DNA from: Asterella californica | Lineage: Eukaryota; Streptophyta; Marchantiopsida; Marchantiales; Aytoniaceae | NCBI GenBank assembly: GCA_036924285.1 | Contig: JAYKYS010000010.1 | Location: 20,683,001-20,747,000, forward strand | DNA length: 64,000 nucleotides | Reading direction: 5' to 3' | Shown here: piece by piece, positions 1-11,548 of the stretch | How the letters are laid out: the number at the start of each line of letters is the position of its first letter | How positions within the stretch are numbered: position 1 is the first letter of the stretch | Translations under genes and position numbers: made by a program | Notes under the pieces: generated by a model | What the model saw: only the letters and a program-made list of their open reading frames with translations | The model's database searches: none | What the model was told of the DNA's origin: nothing

Positions 1-2284
1 TTAGTGTGTTGTGGAACTCTATCTTGCTAGAAGATAAGAACCGCAACCAGAAGCTGATGAGAGACATCAGGGAGAATTTAGAAAAAACCACTTCCTCGCT
101 TCCAAGAGCTTCTTGGAAGACTGCAGTCGAGCACAACATGAAGCCGGAGAGGGAGACGTTCCGAACCTGTGGATAGTCGTTTAGGATTCCAACTTACCAG
201 ATCAAGTATTAGAAGAAGACTGACACCTCTTCTCAGCACTATGGTGGATGTCTCTGACAAGAGAAAGAAGCAGAAGACGCACGGGTAAGGACCTTGAGTG
301 GGTACACTCATCCAGCGGTATACTCCTCTCTCTCATCGTATGGAGCAAGACGAGAGTCTATTATGAGAGGTGGAACTCTATGGTAGCTATGATCGATATC
401 AAGGCGAAGCGTTGGAGAGATCACTATAACTCTTGCACAAATGACCGATGTAATCTACATTCTTTTCTTGTTTATAGACTCTTGATCTTCTCTCTATTGG
501 ATTATATCTCGATAAGAGCTCCAGAAGGGAAGTTGTGCACATAAATGTGAAATCTTTTATCTTTTGCATATCTCTTTCTAGTAGCCTCTCACAACCTAGT
601 TGTTAACTCGTACCAAAACTTGTAACAATCCAAGACCTCAAGATAATAGTCACATCCACAAAATTGAGAGCAAATATAGTTTATGGTCTCTTGGTATCGA
701 AGGGAGGAGTCGTTATGCATAGACTGAGAGTTTTTCAGACCTTTGTCACTTTAGTCTTGAATAATTCTCGATCTAACCATCCACTTTTCTTCAAACTTCA
801 TAGACGTTTGACTATCTAGCAAACATTTACCATTAAGTACGTTGAAAAAATGTACTCAAATCCATTGTCTCAGTCAATCACCACATCTGATACTCATAAT
901 TAAAAAAAGGTGGTTAAACGGAAGCAAATTTGCATTGCTTTCAATAGCTCTGATTGTACAACTTCTGAAAATTGTGCTCCAACTCCATAATTCTTTGTCA
1001 TGTCTATGTGTACCCGTTCAAAGCTATGTTTTCATATTATATGATCTTTGTCTCTCTGCAAGATGGTACAACTTCTTCGTCTAGAGTTGTACTTGGTTTG
1101 ATAGCATAGACTTACGTGCCTTAGCGAACAAAGGATTTTCGACATGTTGATGTGATGGACTTGCATAATTCTCAAATTTGTAGTTTTGATGTTATAAATA
1201 AGATATTTTTACTCTTGATTATGAAATATTTTCTTCGATTGACATACTTGTCAAGCAACCAAATCAGATTGTATCTAATATTATTAGTTATGACATTATT
1301 GAATATGCATCTACAGATGAAATGTTATCATGTTGTGGATTTTTTTGTAATGTGAAAGTGTGTAAGGATGTGGAGCAAGTTAGCCCATTGCTTAGTAAGC
1401 TGCACCGCATGTAAGCTAAGCATGAGGTTAGATGGATCCTAAGTAAGCTAGATTTTAGGTAAAGCTATGACCTAGGTAAGTTGAGCTACAACTTAAAAGA
1501 GGAAATTTCTTGAAAACAAAAACTGACAATACCATGTTGTGGAGTTTGTTGAGCTTAGCATAATATGGCTAGAAACGGAATAGATGGGTTTGTGATGACA
1601 AAGTTACGTAGTTTAGGGTAGATGTGAAATGCAAAAGAAAAAATGGATCACAACTAGAGATATGGCTAGAATGGAAAGTTGATATCTACCCGTAGATTAT
1701 AGTGTGTAGATAATATAAGAACTTCAATCATCAGAAACTGATTTATTTTGACAAAAATATGCATCTTTGACGTAGTAAATTAATAGAAAGAATAAAATAA
1801 GAAAGAAATATATAAGATGTTTCTACATTTTCTTTAAGCACATGTGTAGAGTGGAGAGATATGGATAGCTCAACCTACTAGGAATATGAGGTCTAGAGTT
1901 TAAATATCCTTTGAGCCTCTTCTTCCAGATCTTGGATCATTAGATGATCCATATACAACTGCGATAGAATTGCACGTCATCTCCAGCTATGGATGATTAC
2001 AAGGGGTGCGGATTCGCTAAAATCTAGGGGCGAGAAACTATAACTCTATTAAATGTAGCTTATATGGATGACGCCTCTACATGCAGTGAAGTTCAAGTGA
2101 TGAGTGTGATTTCTGCCGTACTTAAAGGCAGGAAATGATATATCTCTTTTATGTAACTTGAATCGGCGGCGTCTCCGCATGTAGTGAAATTCAATTGATG
2201 ACTACCAAGGAAATCAACAAAAGATGGTGGATGAATTTCAAAGGATGTTTACAAACAATCACTATAAGAAGAAAGAGGAAAATT
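1..2284. other. AT-rich intergenic, decayed repeats
   Basis: No intact gene is visible. On the + strand, bases 3-176 read without a stop as a lysine- and glutamate-rich peptide (ending ...ETFRTCG before TAG). It resembles a fragment of a decayed element protein but matches no family I can name. Downstream short reading frames are broken every 60-80 codons. The sequence near 692-705 (TTGGTATCGAAGG) only loosely resembles a retrotransposon primer-binding site. Most likely old, mutated transposon sequence. Confidence 0.5.
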
Positions 2285-2285
2285 A

Positions 2286-2572
2286 AGATATCAAGTATTA
2301 AGAACTGATATCAAGAAAACTAAAATTCAGTCAAAACACCTGATGACCTCGCTAAGTATACAAATAACAATAAGTTGTTATTATAGTATCAAAATATCAA
2401 AATGTGTTATTTACCACCCAAGAAACCTAAGACCTCACACTCAGTGAGCCTAGTTGAGCGTGTGAAATAAACAAAAGTTGTTATTTAACACAAAGCGAGG
2501 CTTGCCGAGTGTCCTACTAAGTGCACAAGAAAACAAATTTTCTTCCTGATACTTGATATACTTCGGACTCTC
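2286..2572. repeat. MITE-like imperfect inverted repeat
   Basis: The left end (about 2286-2380) and the right end (about 2470-2570) are imperfect reverse complements. Outer ends share a TATCAAGTATYARGAA core, and inner parts share CCTCGCT followed about 8 bp later by AATAACAA. No coding capacity is present. A second copy of the left arm lies at 14219-14300. Size (about 290 bp), terminal inverted repeats and dispersed copies fit a non-autonomous DNA element or foldback element. No target-site duplication was verified. Confidence 0.5.
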
Positions 2573-2879
2573 GGGAAGAAAGACCTCATAGCGAAAATGG
2601 TGCTACTTGCAAAAAAACCCTTTGGCATAATTTTCTATTTTTTAATTATTTTTTTTGTGTACTTTTAAAGAACAAGAGTAGTCTTGAAAGAACGTATATG
2701 TTTGGCATGCCAAATGTTGTAACGTCGTGCATCGACCCCACATTGAAACATGGAAGACATAGATACAGATTTTTGTTAACTTGTCCTGAAAAATATTTAG
2801 ACTTCACCGTAGTGTATATCTTGTTCAATAGGTCAAATTTGCTTTACGGATAGGTGTGAATAAGTTACGAGGTTTCAAA

Positions 2880-3270
2880 GATTTAAGATTTTGAATGTCG
2901 CAAATGCTGACGTGGCAACTGAGATGGTCATACGAGGCTGATGAGGCACTAACATGTCGCAATGTAACACTTAAGTGGCATTTTGTGCTGACATGACATG
3001 TGACTATGACATGACATTGATGACTTATGATGAGATGCTGATGTGACAAGTGCCAACGAGACAGACGATTGACATGCCGCTGCTGACTATGATGACTGCT
3101 GACATGGATTTAGGACTGAGATGGTGACCCACAAGGACAACATGTGGTGTATTGCATGCCATCTGATGGCGTGCATACATGTCGCTTGACGACTCTTGGT
3201 GATGACACGTGGTCCGGGACGAGTAGAAAGAGGCAACTTCCTGAAAAATATATAAACCGGAGAGTTTACC
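2880..3270. promoter_or_regulatory. TGACG/TGACATG-rich segment followed by TATA-like box
   Basis: This stretch is packed with variants of TGACATG, GATGAC and CTGACGTGGCA. The last matches the ACGT-core element bound by plant bZIP factors. A TATA-like AAATATATAAACC follows at 3246-3258. Such composition is common in plant LTR promoters, so this may be the U3 part of an old LTR; I could not find its partner LTR. Functional status is unknown. Confidence 0.25.
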
Positions 3271-6200
3271 AAAACTCAAGGGAAGTTTTTGGGATTTTAT
3301 GCCATCAAGTTGTCAATTTTTGGACCAGAATTTTTGAAACAATTTGGGTCCGAGTCGATTGGAAGGATTTTTGTCTCAAGATGAAAAAGTTCAGTGAAGA
3401 CTGGACTATTTTCACTCAAAGTAGATCCCAGTGACGTGGGATGACATCAGATCAGTTGGGTTGACCGAGTTGGTGGTAATATTTTTGTTTGAAAGTATAT
3501 CCTTGTGAGATTTGTAAAGGGAAGAGGTCAGAGGTATTCAGAAGGTAATAGCGTTGGTCCTTCTTGTCGAAAACCTCTTTACGAGGGCTATCACACCATA
3601 TGGGTGTTCAAACTTTTGGATCATTTGGAGAAAAAGTTGCAGGGATATATTTTCGCACGAAAGTATATTACTACAACTTTTTTGTATTTGAATGAGTAGT
3701 CAAGTTTGACAAGTTATAACGAACGTAAGAGTGTTTGTTTTTAGACGATTCTGTTGACGTCGAAAAGCTCTCACTGAGTACTATCTGCCTAGCTTCACAT
3801 ATCAGAAAATTTTATCAACATGAGAAAACTCGCGGTGATCAACTTTCGCACTAAATTAGATTTCTTCAAAGTTTTAGCTTTGTGAGGTTATCTTGGTTTT
3901 GAAGGGTACAACTTCTCATAGAAGCTTAGTTTTGGAACTTCTGGATAGCATTTTGAAGGGTTTTCCAAAAGCTTCCCAACCTGCTGGGAAGAAATAGATT
4001 TAGGAAAACTGAGTTGACACCATAAACCCAAAAGGGTTCTTTGTATATTTTGAGTATATTGTGACAAGAAGGACAAAGTGTTAATAAATGATTCTTTGTG
4101 TGGGTTTACATATGCTTCTATCAGTCTAAGCAATTTTTTCTCCACAGCGAGGTACCCCTTGTGTACTTGGACACACATTACGTAACGTACTACTCGACCA
4201 CGTAGACCATACTTTTACTGGTAGTGTCAATAACTATATGGTTACACCTGGATCTCTCATATGGGTGCCATATGGCTATGCTGACTTATGTCATTTTCAT
4301 GACTAACTTATACCAAATACTGAGATTTTCAAAATGACTAATTCAGTTTTCCACGTCGGGAAACTCGACCCCAACTTTTTATAAATAAAACTAAGAAGGG
4401 ACCCCTGAGAATTTTCGTTGACATCCTAGTAAATAATACGGTTGGAAACCTTTATTATTACGATGGGATAAGCTCATTTCTATTCTACGATCTGAAAAAA
4501 GGAACCTGGCTGCCCTTTTTGCATTCCTCGGCGACCGGCTTGGGTAAAATCCAATTATAGTGTAATGATCCTTCTAGGTACATAGTATAGGTTTTAGAGT
4601 TAGACTATGTGTCTACACATGTCCAATATGTACTAATGGATGACACTTATTATGGTATATTTGAGTTAGTGTAGAGACATGCAAACCTTAATGTCACACG
4701 ACAAGAGATATATCGTGAGCTAGGAGTTCAGTATGGACAGATGGAGAACACCGAATAAGAATAGATAGCTCTTGATGAGAAGATATAGTTAGGTTGAAGA
4801 ATTATGAAGTATGAGCTAGTTGGGATAGTGCGAGCTATTAAAAAAACATAACTTTGCTTCCAGGAAAGCACATTTTCTGAATTCATAGTACATGTGGTGA
4901 CTGAGTGGGAAGTTGGATCTGAGTAAAATCCTTTAGAGAGTGTTTACTACAAAGTGGGCGAGATATGTGAAGTATTAAGAAAAGATGGAGGATAAGATTG
5001 AGGGCTGAAGTAACAATGGTTTGAAAACTTTCCAATTTTTGGACCAAAACTTCCTGCTATGATACCAAAAAGTATCTAGATAAGATTGTTTATATTATAT
5101 TATGAGTGATTGTGTTCCTTGAGTCTTGGAATGTTGTGAGTTTTGATATTGATTAATGGTTGGATTGAGAGAGGTTGTTCATAAGAGAGATCCATGAAAT
5201 GAAAAGTGTTATGTTTTACGCTTCTATGCATAAATTCATTTGGAAGTTCTATTCTAGACAAAATTTAATTGAAAAGAAAGATCACGCGTCTGTAAACACA
5301 AAGAGAGTCTTAGTTAGCATCGGTAAGATTTCTCATGATTGCTTTACTCTTTCGATATGAATCACAGTTAGTGGATTTTGCTCCTCTTAAGAGGCTCTTG
5401 CCTCGACAGCATAAGAATTCAAAATGTATGTTGATATGTATGAACCCGCACGTGAGACTATATGAACTTGTTAGTCTCATTCTGTTCTGTCACTGAACTT
5501 TTTCTTCATGGTTCATTTCGTGACGAACGGTTTCATTTTGCCCTACTCTAGTTATGTGGATCAAAAGAAAGTTGAGTTGACAATACAGAGAGAACATTAT
5601 GTTCAAAATTTCACATCAAGGATAACTCCTAGAGGATTGGGAGAAGATAGTTGAGATAAAACTCATGTGCAACTCAAACAATAAGTCATCATTTTCTTCT
5701 CGTTGAAAATGACTCAAGCTCAGACTTAGGTTCAGATGATTTTGACATATGGTCCAATAGTGATATAGTGGATTTACATCAAGCACTATCAAGTTCCCTA
5801 TCGCTTACAAAGAGCAATGATTTATTCATAATTTGTTTCCAGTCTTCTTCCTTGATCATTTCAACAACTAAACAAGTATGAACCGCATCTCATTCAGAAG
5901 CTGTATGATCGAAAGTCATTCGATTTTAAAAGTAGTCCTCATGATCGTGTCAAACAAGCTCTCGTGACCTTACAATATAGATCGATTGGGACATAAAGGA
6001 GATAGAGCGTGTTGTTAACACTCATACACTACTGTGAGTATCTCACACAAGGCAATGGTCGATGATAAAATACATCAAACACATGTTTGTTGCTTTGGAG
6101 TCTTGCTCACATCAAAGTGAGATGATCGAATTCTACCAAAAGTCAACTTGTTGCTAGTGCATTTACCAATAAGGACTTTTTAAGATGTAGATTTACTTTA

Positions 6201-7987
6201 CTCCTTGATATGACGGTTAGATATATTTTGATTGTAGGTATAATTACTCAATAAATGAACACAAATATTTTTTCTTCACAAGTATAGTGAGACGTGTTCA
6301 AGATATCACTTGTTTATGCATATCACCACCGTGAATATTCGTGGGCTTGGACGTTCATATTGTTGACAAATATCAGTACCTTTTGGATGATTCAGACTTG
6401 ATTCAGACTCCACTTGATCACTTAATACCAACGTTCAGAATGTCTGTAAACAGTCGAGAGAAATAAAATTTCAACACATGTCTTGCTCATGCCAAAGTAA
6501 CTAACTAGCATTGTATTGGCATCCTCAAGTCCGGATGGTACTTTGTATGTCAATATGAAAAAGAGAATAGATTCTTGGTTTGGTGGATTGCTTGTCGTAT
6601 GGTTTGACAATTACTTGTTGAGACATCAAGATGAATGGACCAAAGAAGATGGTGAAATAGTTTTAGAACGATAGTTCGTTTGAGATATACAAGATAATGA
6701 AATACGTGGTTCTGGACTAGCGTATATAAACAGAGTTATGCAAGTTTGTTTAGATCAGAACAAAAGTCAAGATGGTTTTCTCCACAAATGATAGTGTTTC
6801 TTGTATGTACACACTTTAATGAAGAAGAGTGTGGATGGTTTGTTTTTGTTCACTTCATTCATGGATTTTGTATTTCAATTGCTTGAACACAAGATATAGA
6901 GTAGGTTAATTTCTTGATGTTGCTTGTTCAGATTCTGTTTGAGTTAAAACATCATATTTATCTTGCATATTCTGAATGATCACACATAAGAGATGAGAAG
7001 TAATCCAAATATGTATAATGAGCTTATGAGTCATGCACGAATTAGTTTGTGAATAAATTGTCAAACTGTAGTGATAACCCTCTCCATTCAGTAGCTACCA
7101 CTGGTATGAACTCTTGCATATGACATGTTGGTTCTAAAATAGATCTAACTCTCCAATCTGAAGGAGGTGATAATATGCTCGAAGAGCAAGTAAATAAAGT
7201 TAGTAGACACCACAAAGATAATTTTCTCTATTTTTTGTCTGTACTTTGAAGGTGAAAGATGGAGGATGTACAATACTTAAGAAAATATTTGTAGCCTTTC
7301 TTCCAGAGAAATCATTGATCATCAAGACATCCCTTGTGCATAAGTTTCATTCATACAGCACACAAAAATTTCATGTATAGGAGAATGATGTATGTGTGAT
7401 GGAAAATGTTCACAAAAATCCTTCGTGTATAAGAAGTTGCCACAAGCAACTTCAAGAATGATCTTCACCTTCACACACTTCTCTTGTGCGAAGATTCTAC
7501 ATACGCATAGTAGTCTTGATAGTAAGCAACATATGATCTTATGGCTACCAGTAACATGAACAAAAATGTTAACACAATATTTAAACATATGTACATGTTA
7601 GCTAATATACATATATACTCATTTCCTTGCATGACCTTCAGAACTGCATACATGTTTTGGAGAGTATAAAATGTCCACACTACATACTAGAATCGGCTAA
7701 GACATTTAGAAATAAACGCATGTACTATATTTTGCACCACGTAGTGAACTTCTTTTCGTCAAATAATCTCTACAACATATCATATTTCCTTCCCACCTTG
7801 TAGCTCTAGGCACATTGCATTATGTCTAGTGCAAAAAGCACTCCATTCAAATCCAAGATGGTGTTCTTTGTACATTTATGCTTTAGAGAAATCATCACTG
7901 AGAAGAATATCTTCTACTCTTGAACTTTCACCAACTCGTCCTTGGTGATTTGCAACTCATCCTTTGTCCTCTGTAACTCAATTCAAA
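3271..7987. other. AT-rich intergenic without recognisable genes
   Basis: Only short, frequently interrupted reading frames occur on both strands, none with a recognisable motif. Bases 3480-3690 keep a slightly longer open frame but no family resemblance. At 5054-5065 the reverse complement reads TGGTATCATAGC, one base from the common plant retrotransposon primer-binding site, but no LTR end (CA) adjoins it. I regard this stretch as decayed repeat sequence. Confidence 0.4.
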
Positions 7988-8039
7988 AAAATATATACTC
8001 TTTCCTCTTGGAAGATATAGAAGAAAGAGTATATATTTT
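7988..8039. repeat. Perfect hairpin, 17 bp arms
   Basis: Bases 7988-8004 and 8023-8039 are exact reverse complements, separated by an 18-base loop. The block 8001-8014 (TTTCCTCTTGGAAG) recurs exactly as the loop of an unrelated hairpin at 40706-40719. No gene is adjacent. It could form a stem-loop in RNA or a cruciform in DNA. Confidence 0.8.
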
Positions 8040-9789
8040 CCTCTTCCATCCTTCTTCTTATGAACGCGACTATCTAGTCAGCAACCTCCTTCCTCATGTA
8101 TTCAGATCAACCACCTCCTTCATCTTGTCCTCGAGTACTAGGTCTAGATTTGGATCCATTGTTTGTCATTGATTAGCGCCTCGATCAAGAAACTAATTTA
8201 TCCTTGAAGATCACACAAAGAATCACGAAGGAAGTGTCACAACTAACCGAGACACAAATTTTTGAAAATGGAACTTCTTTTGAAACTAAACTCATGTTAA
8301 CAAAAGATAAGTTAATACCTCTAGAAGGTAGCTATAGTCATCCTTTGATAATTACTTCCTAATACCTCTTGAACTCTTATAAACAATTCTCTAAACTCTA
8401 AAAAATGTCTACTGTGTTACTCTCTTGAACTTATCCTAAGGACTTCATGATCTACTCTCTTGTATCTCAAATTGGAGACTTAGATCTGAAGCCATTTTAC
8501 TTTTCATGTATAGAGCAAGCTGAACACATATCACATTCTGTCTCCTTTTCAGCGATAACATGCAATTAAGAAGCTTAAACATGAAACTTCATTCAAGATA
8601 GCCACATTCTTTCACCAAGTATCTCTTGTTGTGTCTAGAAGAGAATAAATCAGCTACTCAAGTAAGTCTCACCTGGTGTACAAATCTCTATAAGAATCCA
8701 GATGTAACAAATGATTCTTTAATGACATTTTCATCCAACATGAATTAATGTTAACGTACAAAAACTTTACTAGTTTTGTATTGATATTATTGAAGGAAGA
8801 CAAGACCAGAAGAACTTGCACATATTTACACACGTTACTATCTATTGCATATATACCAACTAAGAAACACTAAATAAATAAAGGACGAGTATTCACATCA
8901 GATCTTGCAAAATTGGAGGATAGGACCATCATCATCAAGCACATCCGCTTCACGGCAAATTCATCGATTTCAGCAACTGCAAGAAATATTCATTTTTCTC
9001 AACCAACCTCATTTGAGCATATCTTCTTGAACCCAAAGGGTGATCAAATGATTGCTTTCAGTTGGACTATCTTTGGCTATCATGCAAAGAAACAAGTGCA
9101 TAGCTGGAAATTTTCTGAATGTCAATGCAAGCTAGTCAAAAAACTCCCATGAGCCAAAATCTGAAACACAAGACAACATTGTATCCCGTTACTTAAGTTT
9201 CGATCCGATCTAGCCTACAAAAGTTGAATTGTTGCCTAATTATTATAACATGAAATGATATATTATGTACTACATCAATCTATACTAGAATAATATATAT
9301 CGTAATGTGATAGGTAGTGCAATACATATCTTAGCATGCTAGGTAGTACAATATATAATGTAGTGTGCTAAGTATATTTATCTTCTCAATATGACCTTGA
9401 AATATATCATTATGTACACAAATTTCTGTCACAAACTTTGACAAGCTCATTTACATTGTTTTAACAACATTAAACATAAGGACAAATAACATTGCATCAC
9501 ACTGAGTTCACATCTCAGAGCATGAATTCGCATGCAGAGACTTCAAATTCAGAACTCTCAATCCTAACCCTTATAGTTTTTCTATCGAATGACATTTGGA
9601 TATGTATATGACATAGGTAATGACTTGATTCGTTTGGTCCCTTAGAGATCCAATCGTGGATTGCATGATTCTTTAAATCATGTCGATCTTCTGATAGCAT
9701 CTCATATCGATATCACGTGCTATCAATCTCTCATCACACCTCTATGGTATGTGTTTAGACCTGTACTTGTAAACACTAGCTAAGGAGGG
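8040..9789. other. AT-rich intergenic, short direct repeats near 9320
   Basis: No coding signal. Around 9315-9385 a motif of the type TAGGTAGTRCAATA occurs twice within about 38 bp, making a short degenerate tandem repeat. The rest looks like decayed non-coding sequence up to the copia target site. Confidence 0.4.
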
Positions 9790-9794
9790 AAAGC

Positions 9795-10022
9795 TGTTGA
9801 TATAGTCCCAAGCTCTAGTAGATCGACCGCTAACATTAGTCGGAGTGGTTAGGATAGTTACAGTTAGTTAGAGAGCTAACCCACCATTAGAGTTTCCTTT
9901 ATACTCACCCACACTATATATACATGGAGAGGCAAAGCCTCACTCATCTCATTCCTATTTTACTTTCCTTGTCTACTCGCTCTCTCTTCTTAGAGTGTCC
10001 TCGAAGTATCGATCTTTCTACA
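9795..10022 (+). repeat. Copia 5' LTR
   Basis: This 228-bp repeat starts TGTTGATATAG and ends TTTCTACA. It matches the 3' LTR except for scattered substitutions and an insertion of about 11 bp near 9827-9838. A TATA box (ACTATATATACATGG, about 9912-9926) lies in the middle, giving a plausible U3/R boundary just downstream. Confidence 0.93.
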
Positions 10023-10034
10023 TGATATAAGAGC
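10023..10034 (+). promoter_or_regulatory. Copia primer-binding site (mutated)
   Basis: Directly after the LTR the sequence is TGATATAAGAGC. The usual plant site complementary to initiator methionine tRNA is TGGTATCAGAGC, so two positions differ. The sister copy at 51216 keeps TGGTATTAGAGC, which supports the identification. Confidence 0.8.
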
Positions 10035-10645
10035 AGCAGAGAGCGTGTGTCCCTTGCTGATGAGCAAGATGGAGTTCGTGCATGGAGAAGTACAGGAGAG
10101 AGCAGCTGGAGGTGTGCTTGATGTCGAGCACTATCTTGCTGATGCGTTCGGGTGAAGCGAAACCATTTTTTTCGTCATCAGAAACTTTGAACGCGATTTC
10201 GGACGCCTAGATGATTTTTTTCTGCTGAAATCTGTCGATCAGACCTTACAAAACTGTCTTGTTCAGAAGGTGCGAATTGTGTACTCGGCCAAGTTTCAGT
10301 CGATTTGGAGGTTTCCAGCGGCAGATTTTCAATTGGATCTTTTTTGACCAAAACGAAAGTTTTAGGACTTGACTCTAAAACTAATCTTGTTCCGAGGGAT
10401 CGCACACCCGTTTCTGACATCGTTTGGTCTAGTTTCAACTTTTCTTGGTGAGTTCTTTCGACGTTTCTGTCATGTTTTGTATACCTACAGTTTGCGGACA
10501 TGTTCTTTTTTCATTGTCGCTGCAGGAGGAGTTTGCCTCGTTGTGACTTGTGACAACTCATGATCGCATGGTGTGGGCAGACAAGTTTCGTGGAAGTTCG
10601 TGAGGTTTTCCGCATACAGAACAGAGCAATTTCGACATTGCAGCT
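10035..10645 (+). other. Copia untranslated leader
   Basis: About 0.6 kb of leader separates the primer-binding site from the gag start codon. It is shared, with divergence, by the second copy at about 51230-51890, so it is a real part of the element. A short ATG frame at 10069 (MEFVHGEVQE) is present in both copies but is broken in the second. I see no reason to call it a gene. Confidence 0.55.
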
Positions 10646-11548
10646 ATGGTGGAATCCGTGTCTTTGATCACTGGAGAGAAGCTCGACAAGAACAACTACC
10701 AAGTGTGGAAGTTCCGGATGAAGACTTTCCTACAGGGACAAGATCTATGAGATCTTATCACTGAGGAGGAGAAAGCGTCCGAAGTATCAGTTTCAGATCC
10801 GAAATTGAAGGAGTGGAAGAAGCGTTCGTAGCGGGTGATTCACTACATCGCACTAATAGTTTCAGCATCGATGATCGGTCACATTCAGGATTGCGATATG
10901 CCCAAGAAAGCTTGGGATGCACTCGTGCGTCTATTTCAATCCGGAAGAGAGACGCGGAAGCTGCAATTACTGCAGCAGTTCAACACCATGAAGAAGGGGT
11001 CGATGTGCATCAACGACTACGTGAACCATGTCAAGCAGCTCGCGGATCAGCTATCTTCTGTCAAAGTCGAGATTGATCCCACTGTTTCGATCAGAGCCAC
11101 ATTGCAGGGACTGCCTGCAGAGTACAAATAGTTCATAACAGCGATTTCAACCAGAGAACCCCTTCCGCGGTTTGATGAACTTGTTCTTATGATGTTAGGA
11201 GAGGAGGTGCACATACTGGGGAGTTCTACTTTGACGGACGAGCAAGAATCTGTCTATTTTGCAGGTTCTGGAGGATCTCGAGATAGAGATCGTGGCAAAG
11301 GTGCTGGACGTGGACGGGGTCACGGAAAACAACAGCAATCGCAGCAGCAGCAGAACCAGCAACAATCTGGTTCCTCTAACAACTCGAGACGAGCGCTTGG
11401 TTCCTGCAACTATTGCAAGAAGCAAGACCACAATGCGAATCAGTGCTACAAGAAGCAGAATGATCAAAGATAACAATACGACAACCCCCAACAAGGTAAC
11501 AACAACCAACAAGCCTATGCAGCCACTGAGCAAGTCTATTCGGAGCAG
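10646..11548 (+). pseudogene. Copia gag, interrupted by four in-frame stops
   Basis: The frame starts at an ATG followed by VESVSLITGEKLDKNNYQVW, the typical start of a plant copia gag. It continues through a UBN2-type capsid region (NDYVNHVKQLADQLSSV) and a glycine/arginine- and glutamine-rich linker to a zinc knuckle, CNYCKKQDHNANQC (CX2CX4HX4C), at about 11404-11445. Stops fall at 10748, 10829, 11129 and 11471, all in this one frame. They sit where family members have Trp or Gln, consistent with single C-to-T or G-to-A changes. The frame leads directly into protease without a shift. Nucleocapsid function is therefore lost. Confidence 0.88.

Noticed and set aside
692..705. TTGGTATCGAAGG as a possible retrotransposon primer-binding site
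   Set aside because: Only about 9 of 12 bases match and no LTR ends or gag follow.
5054..5065. Minus-strand TGGTATCATAGC as a primer-binding site
   Set aside because: The match is good, but the adjacent sequence does not end in CA and no LTR pair could be identified.
6313..6360. Peptide TTVNIRGLGR, similar to the start of LINE endonucleases
   Set aside because: Only about ten residues agree and stops follow at once; no further endonuclease or RT motif is found.
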